Below, piece after piece: positions 54,904 to 64,000 of a DNA stretch of 64,000 nt (the stretch's first letter is position 1; each line of letters starts with the position of its first letter). A model generated the notes under the pieces. The model ran no database searches and was not told the origin of the DNA. It saw only the letters and a list, made by a program, of their open reading frames with translations. The stretch lies in contig NZ_JACNML010000004.1 of NCBI RefSeq assembly GCF_020005365.1, positions 62,001-126,000 of the forward strand. Reading direction: 5' to 3'. Origin of the DNA: Kangiella shandongensis. Its GTDB lineage: Bacteria; Pseudomonadota; Gammaproteobacteria; Enterobacterales; Kangiellaceae. The position numbers and the translations under genes were made by a program.

Positions 54904-57114
54904 TTATTCGGCACCTTCCATTAGCTTCTTAATCAATGGCGAGATTATTAACATAAACAGCGCTATTCCCATCGCAACATAGCTCACGTTAGTATAAACG
55001 TCGGCGTAAGTCGCTTTTGCCGCTGCAACATCTGTTAATTGACCACCAATAGTTTCTGCACCAGTAGTTTTCGCAATAACACCGGCCAGGAAGTTTGACA
55101 GGCCACTGTACAGGAACCAGGCACCCATGGTCATACCTACAGCCTGCGCTGGGGCCAGCTTAGTTACCGCTGAAAGACCAACCGGAGAAACCATCAGCTC
55201 ACCAAGGGTGTGCAATAAATAAATCAGAAAAATAAAGTATACGGCTGTGTATCCCACTTCACCTGATGCTTCGATACCGCCAACAAGCGCTAAGAAACCG
55301 AAACCACAAAGGAAAACACCAAAAGCAAATTTTACTGGCGTTGGTGGGTTCAGCTTGCGCTTAGCCAGGAAGCTCCACAGCCACGCAAGAATTGGTGCGA
55401 AGATAATGATATAGCCTGCATTCAATGACTGGAATACTGGCGCTGGAACGATCCAGCCCATCATACTACGGTCAACCAGGCGATCTGTGAACAGGTTCAA
55501 TGAAGAACCAGCCTGCTCGAACAGTGCCCAGAATGGGATCTGTGCCAGAATAAAGTAAATCGCAGCAAACATACGGTGGCGTTCATCGCCTTCCAGTTTA
55601 ATAATGGCGTAAGCCACCAGAATAAGGAACATGCCAATACCAAGGAAGCCGAAGATATCACCCATGATTTCTGCATTCATGACGAAGAACATGGAGATAG
55701 CGATAATACCGACACCAATCAGGTAGCACATCCACTCATAATTAAGGAAAGCGAATACTTTCTCTTTAAGCTTGGCAGGATTTGGTGGTTCCGCTTTACC
55801 TTCCAACCATTCACTTTTCCAGATAAAGATCACCAGACCGAGCACCATACCAATGCCAGCTAAACCGAAGCCGTAAGCCCAGCCCCAGACGATACCGATA
55901 ATACCGCAAGTCAGAGACGATAATAGCGAACCAAGGTTAATACCCATGTAGAACAGAGTGAAGCCCGAATCACGGCGAGTATCGCCGAAACCGTATAATG
56001 AACCAACAATCGTGGAAATGTTTGCTTTCAGGAAGCCAACACCTGCAATAATTAAGGCCAGCGATAAGTACAGGATGTTTACGTACATTTCTTGACGCTC
56101 AATACGGTTCTGATACTCATCACCTTCAATAACTGCTGGTAGGCCTAGCGCTTCACCTGAAGAAATTTTAAGGTCATGAGGTGCTTTCAGTTGAACTTCA
56201 GACTCACCTTTATCCCCTTCCATTAAGTAGGTCGCTTCTCCGCCATTACCTGTTTTGGTCAGGGTATATTCATTACCTGCATACTGGATGGTGCGAATTT
56301 CGGTCGCTCCCTGAGTTTCGCTATCTACTAAGGTATAGTCAAAACCGTTGATCTTAGTCGGTACCTGAGGTCCCAGCTGATAAGACGCTGACAGATAAAG
56401 TGTCGGATTGGTGCCGAAGGTCATGGCGCGATTATCGCTTTTAACCACGGTGCCTTTGACGCCATCCTTTTCTATGGTTAGCGTCTTCTTATCACTTTCG
56501 CCCTGCTCAACCAGCTGATATTCTTCACCATTGTAGGTTAAGGTTTTAACGGTTTTATTTTTGCTCTGAAGCTCTTTATCACCATTAACAATTTCGTAAT
56601 CGAAGCCGCCCAGCTTGCTTGGTAAACCGAGAGCTGCAGCATTGCCGATTTCTAAAGTTTGATTACCAAATTTGACATAACTCTGACCTTTTTCAGTTTT
56701 GATGATCTGTCGAGCATCGCCACCACGCCCATCAAGGGTTAGTTGATACTCCTGATCCGAGTAGGTCATTAGTTCTTTGGAGCCGCTGCCTTCAAAGGCC
56801 ATCCCGATGTGTCCCATGACCAATAAAATGGCACCAAAGGTTACCGCTTTTCTGGTACCCAGGTATCTATCGGCTAATGAACCACCAATAATGGTCATTA
56901 CATATACAAGGGCCGTGTAAGCTCCGTATAGGATGGTTGATTTCTCATCGGAAAATAAGAAATGCTGCGTAAGATAGATGATTAGAAGGCCACGCATACC
57001 GTAGTATGAGAAACGTTCCCACATCTCCGTAAAGAATAAAATGATTAGACCTCTCGGGTGCCCCAGGAAAGTCTTCTCATTTCCAGAATTCGTTGTATTA
57101 CTCTGAGCCGTCAT
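54904..57114 (-). CDS. POT/PTR2 family proton-dependent peptide transporter with large periplasmic insert
   Basis: Proton-coupled di- and tripeptide importer. The family signatures ExxERF (E30, E33, R34) and FYMGINLGSLLSS (388-400) are intact, and twelve or more hydrophobic segments are seen. At 736 residues it is over 200 longer than a normal DtpT/DtpA. The excess lies between the third helix (ending about 107) and the fourth (starting about 343), which is periplasmic, and consists of three related beta-rich units (about 115-190, 191-274, 275-338). Each opens with Y-x-x-x-E-Y-x-L (YSDQEYQL, YNGEEYQL, YAGNEYTL) and ends near a hydrophilic G-F/D-x-Y stretch. The insert is likely a substrate-capture or assembly domain; that is inference. 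Confidence 0.9.
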   Translation of the reverse strand: MTAQSNTTNSGNEKTFLGHPRGLIILFFTEMWERFSYYGMRGLLIIYLTQHFLFSDEKSTILYGAYTALVYVMTIIGGSLADRYLGTRKAVTFGAILLVMGHIGMAFEGSGSKELMTYSDQEYQLTLDGRGGDARQIIKTEKGQSYVKFGNQTLEIGNAAALGLPSKLGGFDYEIVNGDKELQSKNKTVKTLTYNGEEYQLVEQGESDKKTLTIEKDGVKGTVVKSDNRAMTFGTNPTLYLSASYQLGPQVPTKINGFDYTLVDSETQGATEIRTIQYAGNEYTLTKTGNGGEATYLMEGDKGESEVQLKAPHDLKISSGEALGLPAVIEGDEYQNRIERQEMYVNILYLSLALIIAGVGFLKANISTIVGSLYGFGDTRRDSGFTLFYMGINLGSLLSSLTCGIIGIVWGWAYGFGLAGIGMVLGLVIFIWKSEWLEGKAEPPNPAKLKEKVFAFLNYEWMCYLIGVGIIAISMFFVMNAEIMGDIFGFLGIGMFLILVAYAIIKLEGDERHRMFAAIYFILAQIPFWALFEQAGSSLNLFTDRLVDRSMMGWIVPAPVFQSLNAGYIIIFAPILAWLWSFLAKRKLNPPTPVKFAFGVFLCGFGFLALVGGIEASGEVGYTAVYFIFLIYLLHTLGELMVSPVGLSAVTKLAPAQAVGMTMGAWFLYSGLSNFLAGVIAKTTGAETIGGQLTDVAAAKATYADVYTNVSYVAMGIALFMLIISPLIKKLMEGAE

Positions 57115-57343
57115 TGTCGGCAGACTCCTATCGAATTTGTGAATGAATACTTAAAAAATCGAACTATTGAACTTATAGTTATTAGGTCCCGGGCTGAGTA
57201 TCAATGCAATTTAAGCCCAAAACAGACCCGATTAGTTTAGCGATGAAGCGGCTGAAAGCAAGGAAAATCGGACATTTTCGCCCAGCTTTGTATGAATTTT
57301 GCACAGCTTCCACTGTCTTTAAGGTTTCGGTAAAGTGTTAATT

Positions 57344-57982
57344 ATGCAGCAGTTTGATTTAAATCTATCGAGCGGACTGGAAAAGGTCTCGCTACCGAGT
57401 GACGATGTTGGTGAGCCCGAAGGTGCGGAAATAAGGTTCCAAAACCAGTTTTATGATTCTAGTCAAGTCACTGATTTTTATAACGTTTTGTATTCCATGG
57501 TTGACTGGCAGGAGGAGTCTTTATGGATTGCAGGGCGGCAGCGAAAAGTCCCACGTTTAATCGCCTGGTACGGCGATCCAGAAGCGAGGTATCGGTATTC
57601 AGGTAAAGTGCATCACCCGGAGCCGTGGTTTGAGCCTTTATTGTCGATAAAAAAGAAGTTGGAAACGACTTTAGGTTGTGATTTCAATAGTGTGTTATGC
57701 AATTTATATCGTCATGGCGAGGACAGTATGGGCTGGCACGCTGATGACGAGGCGGAGTTAGGGCCAAAGCCAGTGATTGCCTCCGTTAGCCTGGGGGCCA
57801 CCCGAGCTTTTCACTTAAAGCACAAAAAGAATCCAAAATTGAGACACAAAATGCTACTGACTTCTGGTAGTCTATTGGTGATGCAAGGAACGACTCAGCA
57901 ATATTGGCTGCATCAAGTTCCGAAAGAACCCAAAGTAACAAAAGCTAGAATTAATTTAACTTTTAGGCACGTCATTCGTTAG
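57344..57982 (+). CDS. alkB: AlkB-like 2-oxoglutarate/Fe(II) dioxygenase
   Basis: Predicted oxidative demethylase of alkylated bases, related to the short AlkB clade that resembles human ALKBH2/3. The ATG at 57344 is used; a GTG three codons earlier is possible. The 212-residue protein has the iron triad H132, D134 (WHADDE) and H190 (WLHQVPK), and the 2-oxoglutarate arginines R202 and R208. The nucleotide-flip region (YRYSGKVHHPEPW) is present. The last codons lie within an inverted repeat with the next intergenic region. Confidence 0.88.
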   Translation: MQQFDLNLSSGLEKVSLPSDDVGEPEGAEIRFQNQFYDSSQVTDFYNVLYSMVDWQEESLWIAGRQRKVPRLIAWYGDPEARYRYSGKVHHPEPWFEPLLSIKKKLETTLGCDFNSVLCNLYRHGEDSMGWHADDEAELGPKPVIASVSLGATRAFHLKHKKNPKLRHKMLLTSGSLLVMQGTTQQYWLHQVPKEPKVTKARINLTFRHVIR

Positions 57983-58035
57983 ACTGGAGCAGTTTATTTT
58001 TATTCTTCACTCCCGCCTTCGCGGGAATGACGTGC
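57967..58035. repeat. REP-like palindromic element overlapping the alkB end
   Basis: GCACGTCATTC (57967-57977) and GAATGACGTGC (58025-58035) are perfectly complementary and enclose a second hairpin TCCCGC-CTTC-GCGGGA (58011-58026). The GTCATTC...TCCCGC/GCGGGAATGAC pattern is a common dispersed palindrome in proteobacteria. The left arm is the last codons of alkB, so the element contributes to its C-terminus. It may act as a transcription brake between alkB and the oxidoreductase gene. Confidence 0.6.
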
Positions 58036-58060
58036 GATTAGATCAGAGTAAGGAGTCACC

Positions 58061-59044
58061 GTGTCATTCTTAGCCTGCCGTGTTTTTAATGAGCCACAAA
58101 TTCATCACCAATTAGTCGAAATGGAAACTGATGAACTGAGTAAGGGGGACACCCTGATTAAGGTCGATTATTCCAGCATTAATTATAAAGACGCCCTGGC
58201 CGCCAGTGGACGGGGGGCAATTTTAAAGTCCTTTCCTTTGAATGCGGGGATCGATTTAGCCGGTACTGTAGTTGAAACCACGGGGCCAGGTCTTAAAGAA
58301 GGCGATACCGTTATTGTCAATGGCAGTGGACTTGGGGAAAGCTTTGATGGTGGCCTGGCGCAATACGCGCGAGTCGATAGTCAGTTTGTCATGAAGCAAC
58401 CAGAACAATACTCATCTCGAGATGCCATGATTATTGGTACCGCTGGTTTTACAGCCGCTTTAGCGATTCACCGCATGGAGGTCAACGGGCAAACACCGGA
58501 TCAGGGACCCATTGTTGTGACGGGTGCCAGCGGTGGTGTCGGCAGTTTTGCGGTTAATCTATTAAGTAAAAAAGGCTATGACACTGTCGCCATTACCAGT
58601 CAGTCTTCTATGCATGATTACTTGAAAGATTTGGGCGCGACAGAAGTGAAAAACCTGAGCGAACTTGAATTAAGCGATAAGCCCTTAGCCAAGGGTGTTT
58701 ATGGGGGACTGATCGATAATATCGGTGGAGAAACCTTAAGTCGGTTAATGGCCAATATTGATTTATGGGGTAATATTGCCTGCATTGGTCTTGCTCAAAG
58801 TCCAAAGCTACAGGCAACAGTGCTACCGTTGATTTTAAGAGGTGTGAGTTTGCTCGGTGTGAGTTCGACGAATTGCCCGATGCCGTTACGTGAACAGCTT
58901 TGGTATGAGTTTGGAAAAAAGAGTCCTTTACCGGACTTTGATAAAATTTTAAGCAAAGAAATTGCCCTGAAAGACGTTTCACCGTATTTCGAAGAATTGA
59001 TCGATAACAAACATCGCGGGCGCCTGATCGTCAATTGCCAATAA
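58061..59044 (+). CDS. AcuI/YhdH family NADPH-dependent acrylyl-CoA/quinone reductase
   Basis: Zinc-free medium-chain dehydrogenase/reductase of the YhdH/AcuI type, 327 residues. It starts at GTG, with AAGGAG five bases before it. The conserved N-terminus DYSSINYKDALAASGRG, the nucleotide-binding VTGASGGVGSFAV and the C-terminal LKDVSPYFEELID match the family. Known members reduce acrylyl-CoA, for example in dimethylsulfoniopropionate use, but YhdH has broader activity. It is probably co-transcribed with the gene after it. Confidence 0.88.
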   Translation: MSFLACRVFNEPQIHHQLVEMETDELSKGDTLIKVDYSSINYKDALAASGRGAILKSFPLNAGIDLAGTVVETTGPGLKEGDTVIVNGSGLGESFDGGLAQYARVDSQFVMKQPEQYSSRDAMIIGTAGFTAALAIHRMEVNGQTPDQGPIVVTGASGGVGSFAVNLLSKKGYDTVAITSQSSMHDYLKDLGATEVKNLSELELSDKPLAKGVYGGLIDNIGGETLSRLMANIDLWGNIACIGLAQSPKLQATVLPLILRGVSLLGVSSTNCPMPLREQLWYEFGKKSPLPDFDKILSKEIALKDVSPYFEELIDNKHRGRLIVNCQ

Positions 59045-59067
59045 GCACAATAACAAGATAATCATTC

Positions 59068-61731
59068 ATGGAATCCAGTTACCAATTAGAAGCGATCGAT
59101 CCGGAAACCAGCGTCGTTATTACGGGCAGTCAGCGTTTATCGCGCCATATTCGAGAAGAATTTAACCAGCATCAGGCCAGACAGGGTAATCGTGTCTGGT
59201 CGAGTCTGAACGTTATGCCGTGGACCGCTTGGAATTCCTTGCTATGGAGTTTGCTAGCGGAGCGGTGGCCGGCTGAAAGTGAGCCGCTGCCTTATATTTT
59301 GAGCGAGCAGCAAAGTTCCTATCTATGGCAGGATATTGTTGAAGAGTCCAGTTGGAATAACTTCCTGCTACAAATTCCTGCTACGGCCAAAAAAGCATGG
59401 CAGGCCTGGCAGCAGTATCAACAGTGGCAACTTGATATAACGTCCGCTGCCGTCTGGGATAAGGACCAACAGGCGTTTTCCGAGTGGAGCCAGTCCTTTG
59501 CCAGTCGTTTACAGGAAAATCATTGGCTGGATAGCGCCTCCAGTATGAATTGGCTGGCTGAGCATTTTTCTTTGCTGCAAGGTATGTTGCCACAACATAT
59601 TTATCTGGCTGGCTTTGAACAGGTAACGCCGCAACAGCAACAGCTGTTCGAACGGATGAGTGAACACTGTGAGCTACAGTGGCTCCAGAGAAATACGAAT
59701 AGAACCAAGCCGCAGGTACTGCGTTTTAACAGCCGTCGTGAAGAATTTCGCCAGGCCATATTGAGCGCGAAGCAGTCCATCGAAGCTAACTACCCAGACA
59801 ATCCAGGTTATAAGTTCGCTATTGTCGTTCCCGAGCTGGAAAAACATAAGCCATTATTGGAGCGTCTGTTATGGCAGGAATTAACTCCGTGCTTTCAGGT
59901 AGACGATATTCCAACTCAGGGGATTTACGATTTTTCATTAGGCGAACCATTGTCTAAACAGCCACTGGTTCAAACCGCACTAAACTTACTTTCTTTTATT
60001 AATGGCAGTGTTGAACAGGGAGTATTTCGCCAGTTGCTGATGAGCCCTTATTGGGGAAAGTCGGGTGAAACGGTAAGACTTCGAGCCGCTCTGGAGCGAG
60101 ATATCCGAGCACAGCATAAAGAGCGCTTTTCTATCGAAGATTTTGCGCAGCGTGATGATAATGGGAGGTTAAGCGAGCTTGTCGAGTCTTTGCGCACGGG
60201 GCGTGAGCACATCAGTTCACAGAAAATGATCGGTGACTGGATGCAGCTTCTGCCAACCTTGTTACAGACATTGCAGTGGCCAGGTTATCGCTCCCTGAGC
60301 AGTCGCGAGTACCAAATTCAACAGACATTTCTCGACTGCTTTAATGGTTTGCGCTCCCATCAGCTGTTCCACAAAGCAGAGATTAATTTTAGTCAACTGT
60401 TGGAGCTGTTACAGCTGGTGGTAGCCGATAAACAGTTCCATCAGGAGCAGCCAAAAGCACCGATTCAAATCATGGGGATGCTGGAAACTCTCGGTCTGGA
60501 GTTTGATCGGGCATGGCTAACCGGAGCCACGTACCAGGTGTTACCGGCAAAGCCTAACCCTAATCCGTTTATCGATAAGCAACTATTAAAACAACACCAG
60601 ATGCCTGGCAGTTCCAGCCAGCGCGAACTGGATTATGCGCAGCAGCTGCTGGATAGTTTGCTGAGTTCCAGTCCTCAGGTCACTTTGTCCTACCCTTTGT
60701 TTGAAGGAGACAGCGAACTGATGCCGAGTCCGTTACTGATGTCTTATCAGCACCAGGAAGTGGAATCCAATGCATCTCTGGCGCCGACCTTTATACAACA
60801 GGTTCAGTTTCCAGCCGTTGAGTCGTATCAAGATGACGCCGGCCTGCCGTTGACGGATCGTACCATTAAAGGCGGTACCGGCTTTTTTAAAGATCAGATT
60901 AATTGTCCGTTCAAAGCCTATTTAGGCTACCGTCTAAAAACGAAGGCGTTTGAAGAAGCTGAGCAGGGCTTAAACGCTATGGAGCGCGGACAAATTGTGC
61001 ATAAAGTGTTGGAGCGTTTCTGGAAGCAGCAAGGTTCCAGCGAAGCCGTACACAAGCGTGAGGCGCATGAGCTGCAAAGTATGATTCAACCCATTCTGGA
61101 ACAGGTGCTGGTTGAGTTTAAAGACGATTTTTATTATCTACAAATTGAATCATTTTTTAATAACGAGAAAGAGCGTTTATTAACGCAACTAACACAAGCG
61201 TTGGTGATCGACAGTAAACGTTTACCTTTTACTCCTTTGCATCATGAGCAGCGTCAAACTATCGAAGTCGCCGAACTGGTATTTAATTTGCAGGTTGACC
61301 GCATTGATCAGGTGGAAGACGGTTTTTTGATCATTGATTACAAAACCGGTAACCCAACTCGGCAGTCTTTACTCAGTGAGCCGCCAGAAGAGCCGCAGCT
61401 CGCTTTATATGCGATTAATCAGCATGACAATCCGGTCGCTGGCGTCAGCTTTTTCAATATCAATGCCAAAGACGTTCGTTATCAGGGACTGGCCGATACC
61501 ATTGAAAATTTAGCACTGAGTAAACGCAGCGCGATAAAAACGCCGATGTCGGAACTTATCGATAGCTGGCGGGTGCAGTTAGAGCAGGTCGGGCAGGAGA
61601 TTAAACAGGGGCAGGCGATCGTGAATCCTCGCAGTTGCGACTATTGTGATTTCAGTGCCGCCTGTCGTATCAATCAACGGCACAAAGAAGTCATAGAGAC
61701 AAATGAGCAGGGAGAGCGGCATGATTCGTGA
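59068..61731 (+). CDS. AddB-like PD-(D/E)XK nuclease of a helicase-nuclease pair
   Basis: An 887-residue protein resembling the AddB-like DNA-repair nucleases found with a UvrD-type partner. The first part is an inactivated helicase-like fold (VVITGSQRLSRHIREEF; Walker A is absent). The C-terminal RecB-type nuclease has D744 (VDRID) and D757/K759 (IIDYKTGNP). Four cysteines (C613 in NCPFKAYL; C857, C860, C866 in CDYCDFSAAC) form the iron-sulphur cluster signature of AddB nucleases. It overlaps the next gene by 11 bases, which suggests a stoichiometric complex processing double-strand breaks. Confidence 0.85.
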   Translation: MESSYQLEAIDPETSVVITGSQRLSRHIREEFNQHQARQGNRVWSSLNVMPWTAWNSLLWSLLAERWPAESEPLPYILSEQQSSYLWQDIVEESSWNNFLLQIPATAKKAWQAWQQYQQWQLDITSAAVWDKDQQAFSEWSQSFASRLQENHWLDSASSMNWLAEHFSLLQGMLPQHIYLAGFEQVTPQQQQLFERMSEHCELQWLQRNTNRTKPQVLRFNSRREEFRQAILSAKQSIEANYPDNPGYKFAIVVPELEKHKPLLERLLWQELTPCFQVDDIPTQGIYDFSLGEPLSKQPLVQTALNLLSFINGSVEQGVFRQLLMSPYWGKSGETVRLRAALERDIRAQHKERFSIEDFAQRDDNGRLSELVESLRTGREHISSQKMIGDWMQLLPTLLQTLQWPGYRSLSSREYQIQQTFLDCFNGLRSHQLFHKAEINFSQLLELLQLVVADKQFHQEQPKAPIQIMGMLETLGLEFDRAWLTGATYQVLPAKPNPNPFIDKQLLKQHQMPGSSSQRELDYAQQLLDSLLSSSPQVTLSYPLFEGDSELMPSPLLMSYQHQEVESNASLAPTFIQQVQFPAVESYQDDAGLPLTDRTIKGGTGFFKDQINCPFKAYLGYRLKTKAFEEAEQGLNAMERGQIVHKVLERFWKQQGSSEAVHKREAHELQSMIQPILEQVLVEFKDDFYYLQIESFFNNEKERLLTQLTQALVIDSKRLPFTPLHHEQRQTIEVAELVFNLQVDRIDQVEDGFLIIDYKTGNPTRQSLLSEPPEEPQLALYAINQHDNPVAGVSFFNINAKDVRYQGLADTIENLALSKRSAIKTPMSELIDSWRVQLEQVGQEIKQGQAIVNPRSCDYCDFSAACRINQRHKEVIETNEQGERHDS

Positions 61732-64000
61732 TCAGCAGGCGCGCCGTGAGGCGATCAATCATCAGGGCTCTTATATTGTGCAGGCGCCGGCCGGCTCGGG
61801 TAAAACCGAGCTGTTAACTCAGCGGGTACTCAAGCTGTTGAGTGTGGTTGAAAATCCGGAAGAGATCGTCGCGATTACCTTTACACGTAAAGCGGCCAGA
61901 GAAATGCAGAACCGGATCATTGAGTCGCTGCAGGCGGCGTTGGAGGATAAACCGGAAGAAGAGCATAAAATATTGACCTGGCAATTAGCCAATGAGGTTC
62001 TCGAGCGTGATCGCCATTTGAACTGGGGCTTATTAAGTAGTCCACAGCGATTGCAGATTAAAACGTTTGATTCACTCTGTGCCTCTTTGGCGAACCAGAT
62101 GCCGGTGTTGGCTAATTTCGGTGGCCAGCTAAGTCCTACTGATAATCCGATGCAGTTGTATCAGCAGGCCGCGAAAACGGTAATTGACGGTGTGCGAACC
62201 AATGAGCCCTGGGCGGAACATGTTCACCGAGTGTTAGCGCACACCGATAATAAGATGCAGTACCTGCAGGATTTATTAGCTCAGCAATTAGCTAAGCGCG
62301 ATCAGTGGTTACGCCTGCAAGCGGAAGGCACCAATGAAAGAGCCGTGTTAGAGCAGGGTTTTACCGATTTGCTGTTGGTGCAGTTAAAGCAACTCGACTC
62401 GGCCTTTACCGCAGAGCAAAAGCAACAGCTGTTAGGCGATATCATCTTTGCCGCGGATTACTTTGAGGATAATCACGAGTTAGCTGGGCTAAAGCAATTA
62501 ACCGAGTGGCCTGAGATTTCTGTAGATGCAGTGGCTGAGTGGAAACTTCTGACGGCATTCTGTTTAACAAAACAAAATAAGCTTCGTGCCAATGCGCCAT
62601 TGCCAGCGCAAAAAATTGCCGAAACCAAAGATGAAAAACAGCTGATTAAGACGCGTAAAGAACAGTCCAAAGAATTGTTTAATGAATTGAAAGCCACTGT
62701 TTTTTTGGATGAAAAACTGTCAGCGGTTGCAACTTTTCCCGATCTTTATTTCCAAGAGGATCAGTGGCAGGTTATCGAATCCTTAACCGCCTTGATGCAG
62801 GTAGCATCAGCGAGTTTGAAAGTCGAATTTAAAAACAGTGGCGAGGTCGACTATACCGAAATTGCCATGGCTGCCAGTCGTGCACTGGGACAAATTCATC
62901 AACCGAGTGAGTTGGCCTTAAAATTGGACTATGCTATTTCTCACATTCTGGTAGACGAGTTTCAGGATACGTCCTTCAGCCAGTTTCAACTGATTGAGCA
63001 GTTGACCGCAGGCTGGCAGCCGGATGATGGGCGCACCCTGTTTGTGGTCGGTGATCCCATGCAGTCCATTTACCGCTTCCGCGAAGCTAACGTCGGCTTA
63101 TTTATTCAGGCTCGGGAGAAAGGCATTGGCGATATTGCTCTGGAGTTTTTGCAGTTAACCAGTAACTTTCGCTCCAGCGAAACCATCGTCGATTGGGTCA
63201 ATAAGAGTTTTGCCACTATCTTTCCCGACTATGACGATCCGGTATTGGGTGCGGTTTCTCTGGCTAAAGCTGACTCCACTCAAAGCGAAAACCATGGTGA
63301 TGAAGTTGATTTTAATCTCTTTTTTGACAGCGAACGACCGGCCGATGAGTTCGAAGCCGAAGGTATCGCCAGCAGGATCGAGCAGTGTTTAACGGATTAT
63401 CCGGAGCAGGATATCGCGGTGCTGGTGAGAGCTCGTAATCATGGTGAGCAGATTATCGAGGCACTAAAACAGTGCTCCATTGCCTATGTTGCAGAAGAGT
63501 TTGAGCAGCTGGAGCAGAAGCAACCAGTTTTAGATTTGCTTACTCTGCTCAGGGTCTTGCTGCATCCACTGGATAAAGTGGCCTGGGTCGCACTATTTAA
63601 AACGCCATGGTTTGGATTGAGTTTGGCCGACATAACTGTGCTTGAAGATCATTTCGGCGATGATTTATCGCAAACTCTAGAAGGTTTTTCGCAAGTTGAC
63701 GGCCTCTCCCCAGATGCAAAGCTGTGCTTACAGCGACAGGCTCCGATTGTGCTGCGGCATCTTGAATATCTTTACCAGCAACCTTTCGCCATGCAGCTCG
63801 AAGCTCTGTGGTTACAGCTGGGTGGTCCGCTGGCACTTAACGACGATGAACTGGAGCAGCTGTATACTGCGCTGGATTTCATCTCAGACTTTGAGCAACA
63901 TTCTGCGATTACCGACTATCAGCTGTTAGAGGACGCGCTGGCAAAATTATTTGCGCCACCGACGAGAGAAGAGAATTGTCGTGTCTCCATCATGACCATG
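61721..64000 (+). CDS. AddA/UvrD-like helicase, 3' end beyond the window
   Basis: Partial (760 codons without stop). SF1 helicase motifs are intact: I APAGSGKTELLT (K28), Ia ITFTRKAAREM, KTFDSLC, II DEFQDTS, III VVGDPMQSIYRFREANVG and IV LTSNFRSSETI. The start is the ATG at 61721, with GGAGAG six bases ahead, inside the end of the nuclease gene. With its partner it forms an AddAB-type helicase-nuclease; whether it has its own nuclease domain at the C-terminus cannot be seen. Confidence 0.93.
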   Translation, partial: MIRDQQARREAINHQGSYIVQAPAGSGKTELLTQRVLKLLSVVENPEEIVAITFTRKAAREMQNRIIESLQAALEDKPEEEHKILTWQLANEVLERDRHLNWGLLSSPQRLQIKTFDSLCASLANQMPVLANFGGQLSPTDNPMQLYQQAAKTVIDGVRTNEPWAEHVHRVLAHTDNKMQYLQDLLAQQLAKRDQWLRLQAEGTNERAVLEQGFTDLLLVQLKQLDSAFTAEQKQQLLGDIIFAADYFEDNHELAGLKQLTEWPEISVDAVAEWKLLTAFCLTKQNKLRANAPLPAQKIAETKDEKQLIKTRKEQSKELFNELKATVFLDEKLSAVATFPDLYFQEDQWQVIESLTALMQVASASLKVEFKNSGEVDYTEIAMAASRALGQIHQPSELALKLDYAISHILVDEFQDTSFSQFQLIEQLTAGWQPDDGRTLFVVGDPMQSIYRFREANVGLFIQAREKGIGDIALEFLQLTSNFRSSETIVDWVNKSFATIFPDYDDPVLGAVSLAKADSTQSENHGDEVDFNLFFDSERPADEFEAEGIASRIEQCLTDYPEQDIAVLVRARNHGEQIIEALKQCSIAYVAEEFEQLEQKQPVLDLLTLLRVLLHPLDKVAWVALFKTPWFGLSLADITVLEDHFGDDLSQTLEGFSQVDGLSPDAKLCLQRQAPIVLRHLEYLYQQPFAMQLEALWLQLGGPLALNDDELEQLYTALDFISDFEQHSAITDYQLLEDALAKLFAPPTREENCRVSIMTM

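Noticed and set aside
1-64000. CRISPR arrays, tRNA or rRNA genes, prophage or transposase genes
   Set aside because: None seen on reading both strands; the only mobile-like items are the palindromic elements listed.

Overview
This window is chromosomal DNA from a gammaproteobacterium. The evidence is the gene order: a complete-looking mur/fts division and cell-wall run ending in ftsZ, lpxC, a DciA-type gene and secA; type IV pilus genes pilB-pilC-pilD followed by coaE and zapD; nadC divergent from ampD-ampE, then aceE-aceF-lpd; a MetJ-type operator ahead of metE; and type II QueF, TtcA and RlmM. The many secreted or membrane peptide-handling genes (DPP-IV-type S9 peptidase, M13 peptidase, POT peptide transporter) recall marine, peptide-using Kangiella-like bacteria. 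That genus suggestion is an inference from style and was not tested by search.

Layout. 1-15090: peptidoglycan precursor and divisome genes, all on +, tightly packed with overlapping stops and starts (3' part of ftsI, murE, murF, mraY, murD, ftsW, murG, murC, ddl, ftsQ, ftsA, ftsZ). 15091-15708: a 618-bp gap holding a palindromic MITE-like element and four helically phased direct repeats just upstream of lpxC. 15709-21653: lpxC, dciA (-), an M23 peptidase, secA, mutT and yacG (-). 21654-29911: a long leader, major pilin, an AT-rich O-antigen-ligase/PglL-type gene, pilB, pilC, pilD, coaE, zapD. 29944-38497: nadC (-), ampD, ampE and the pyruvate dehydrogenase genes. 38498-46442: a hairpin repeat, a small lipoprotein, a decayed EamA transporter fragment beside an intact EamA gene, DPP-IV-type peptidase, a sorbosone-dehydrogenase-like protein and metE. 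46499-54848: M13 peptidase, thioesterase, ttcA, a Gate-domain membrane protein, a methyltransferase, rlmM and queF. 54904-64000: a POT transporter with an unusual repeat-containing insert, alkB, an AcuI/YhdH-type oxidoreductase, and an AddB-like nuclease overlapping an AddA/UvrD-like helicase that runs off the window.

How it fits together. The first third builds lipid II and the division septum, and zapD later in the window bundles FtsZ. LpxC commits carbon to lipid A, and SecA exports envelope proteins. AmpD and the M23 enzyme belong to wall recycling and remodelling. PilD processes the pilin that PilB and PilC assemble, and the PglL-type gene may glycosylate it. Much of the rest serves peptide uptake and degradation, central carbon metabolism, RNA modification and DNA repair.

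No CRISPR array, prophage, IS transposase, toxin-antitoxin or recognisable defence island was seen. The most unusual items are the POT transporter's threefold-repeat extracytoplasmic insert, the palindromic element and phased repeats in front of lpxC, the other intergenic palindromic elements, and the decayed transporter fragment. I do not see convincing evidence for an entirely new multi-gene system. All matches are from reading the sequence; no database search was run.
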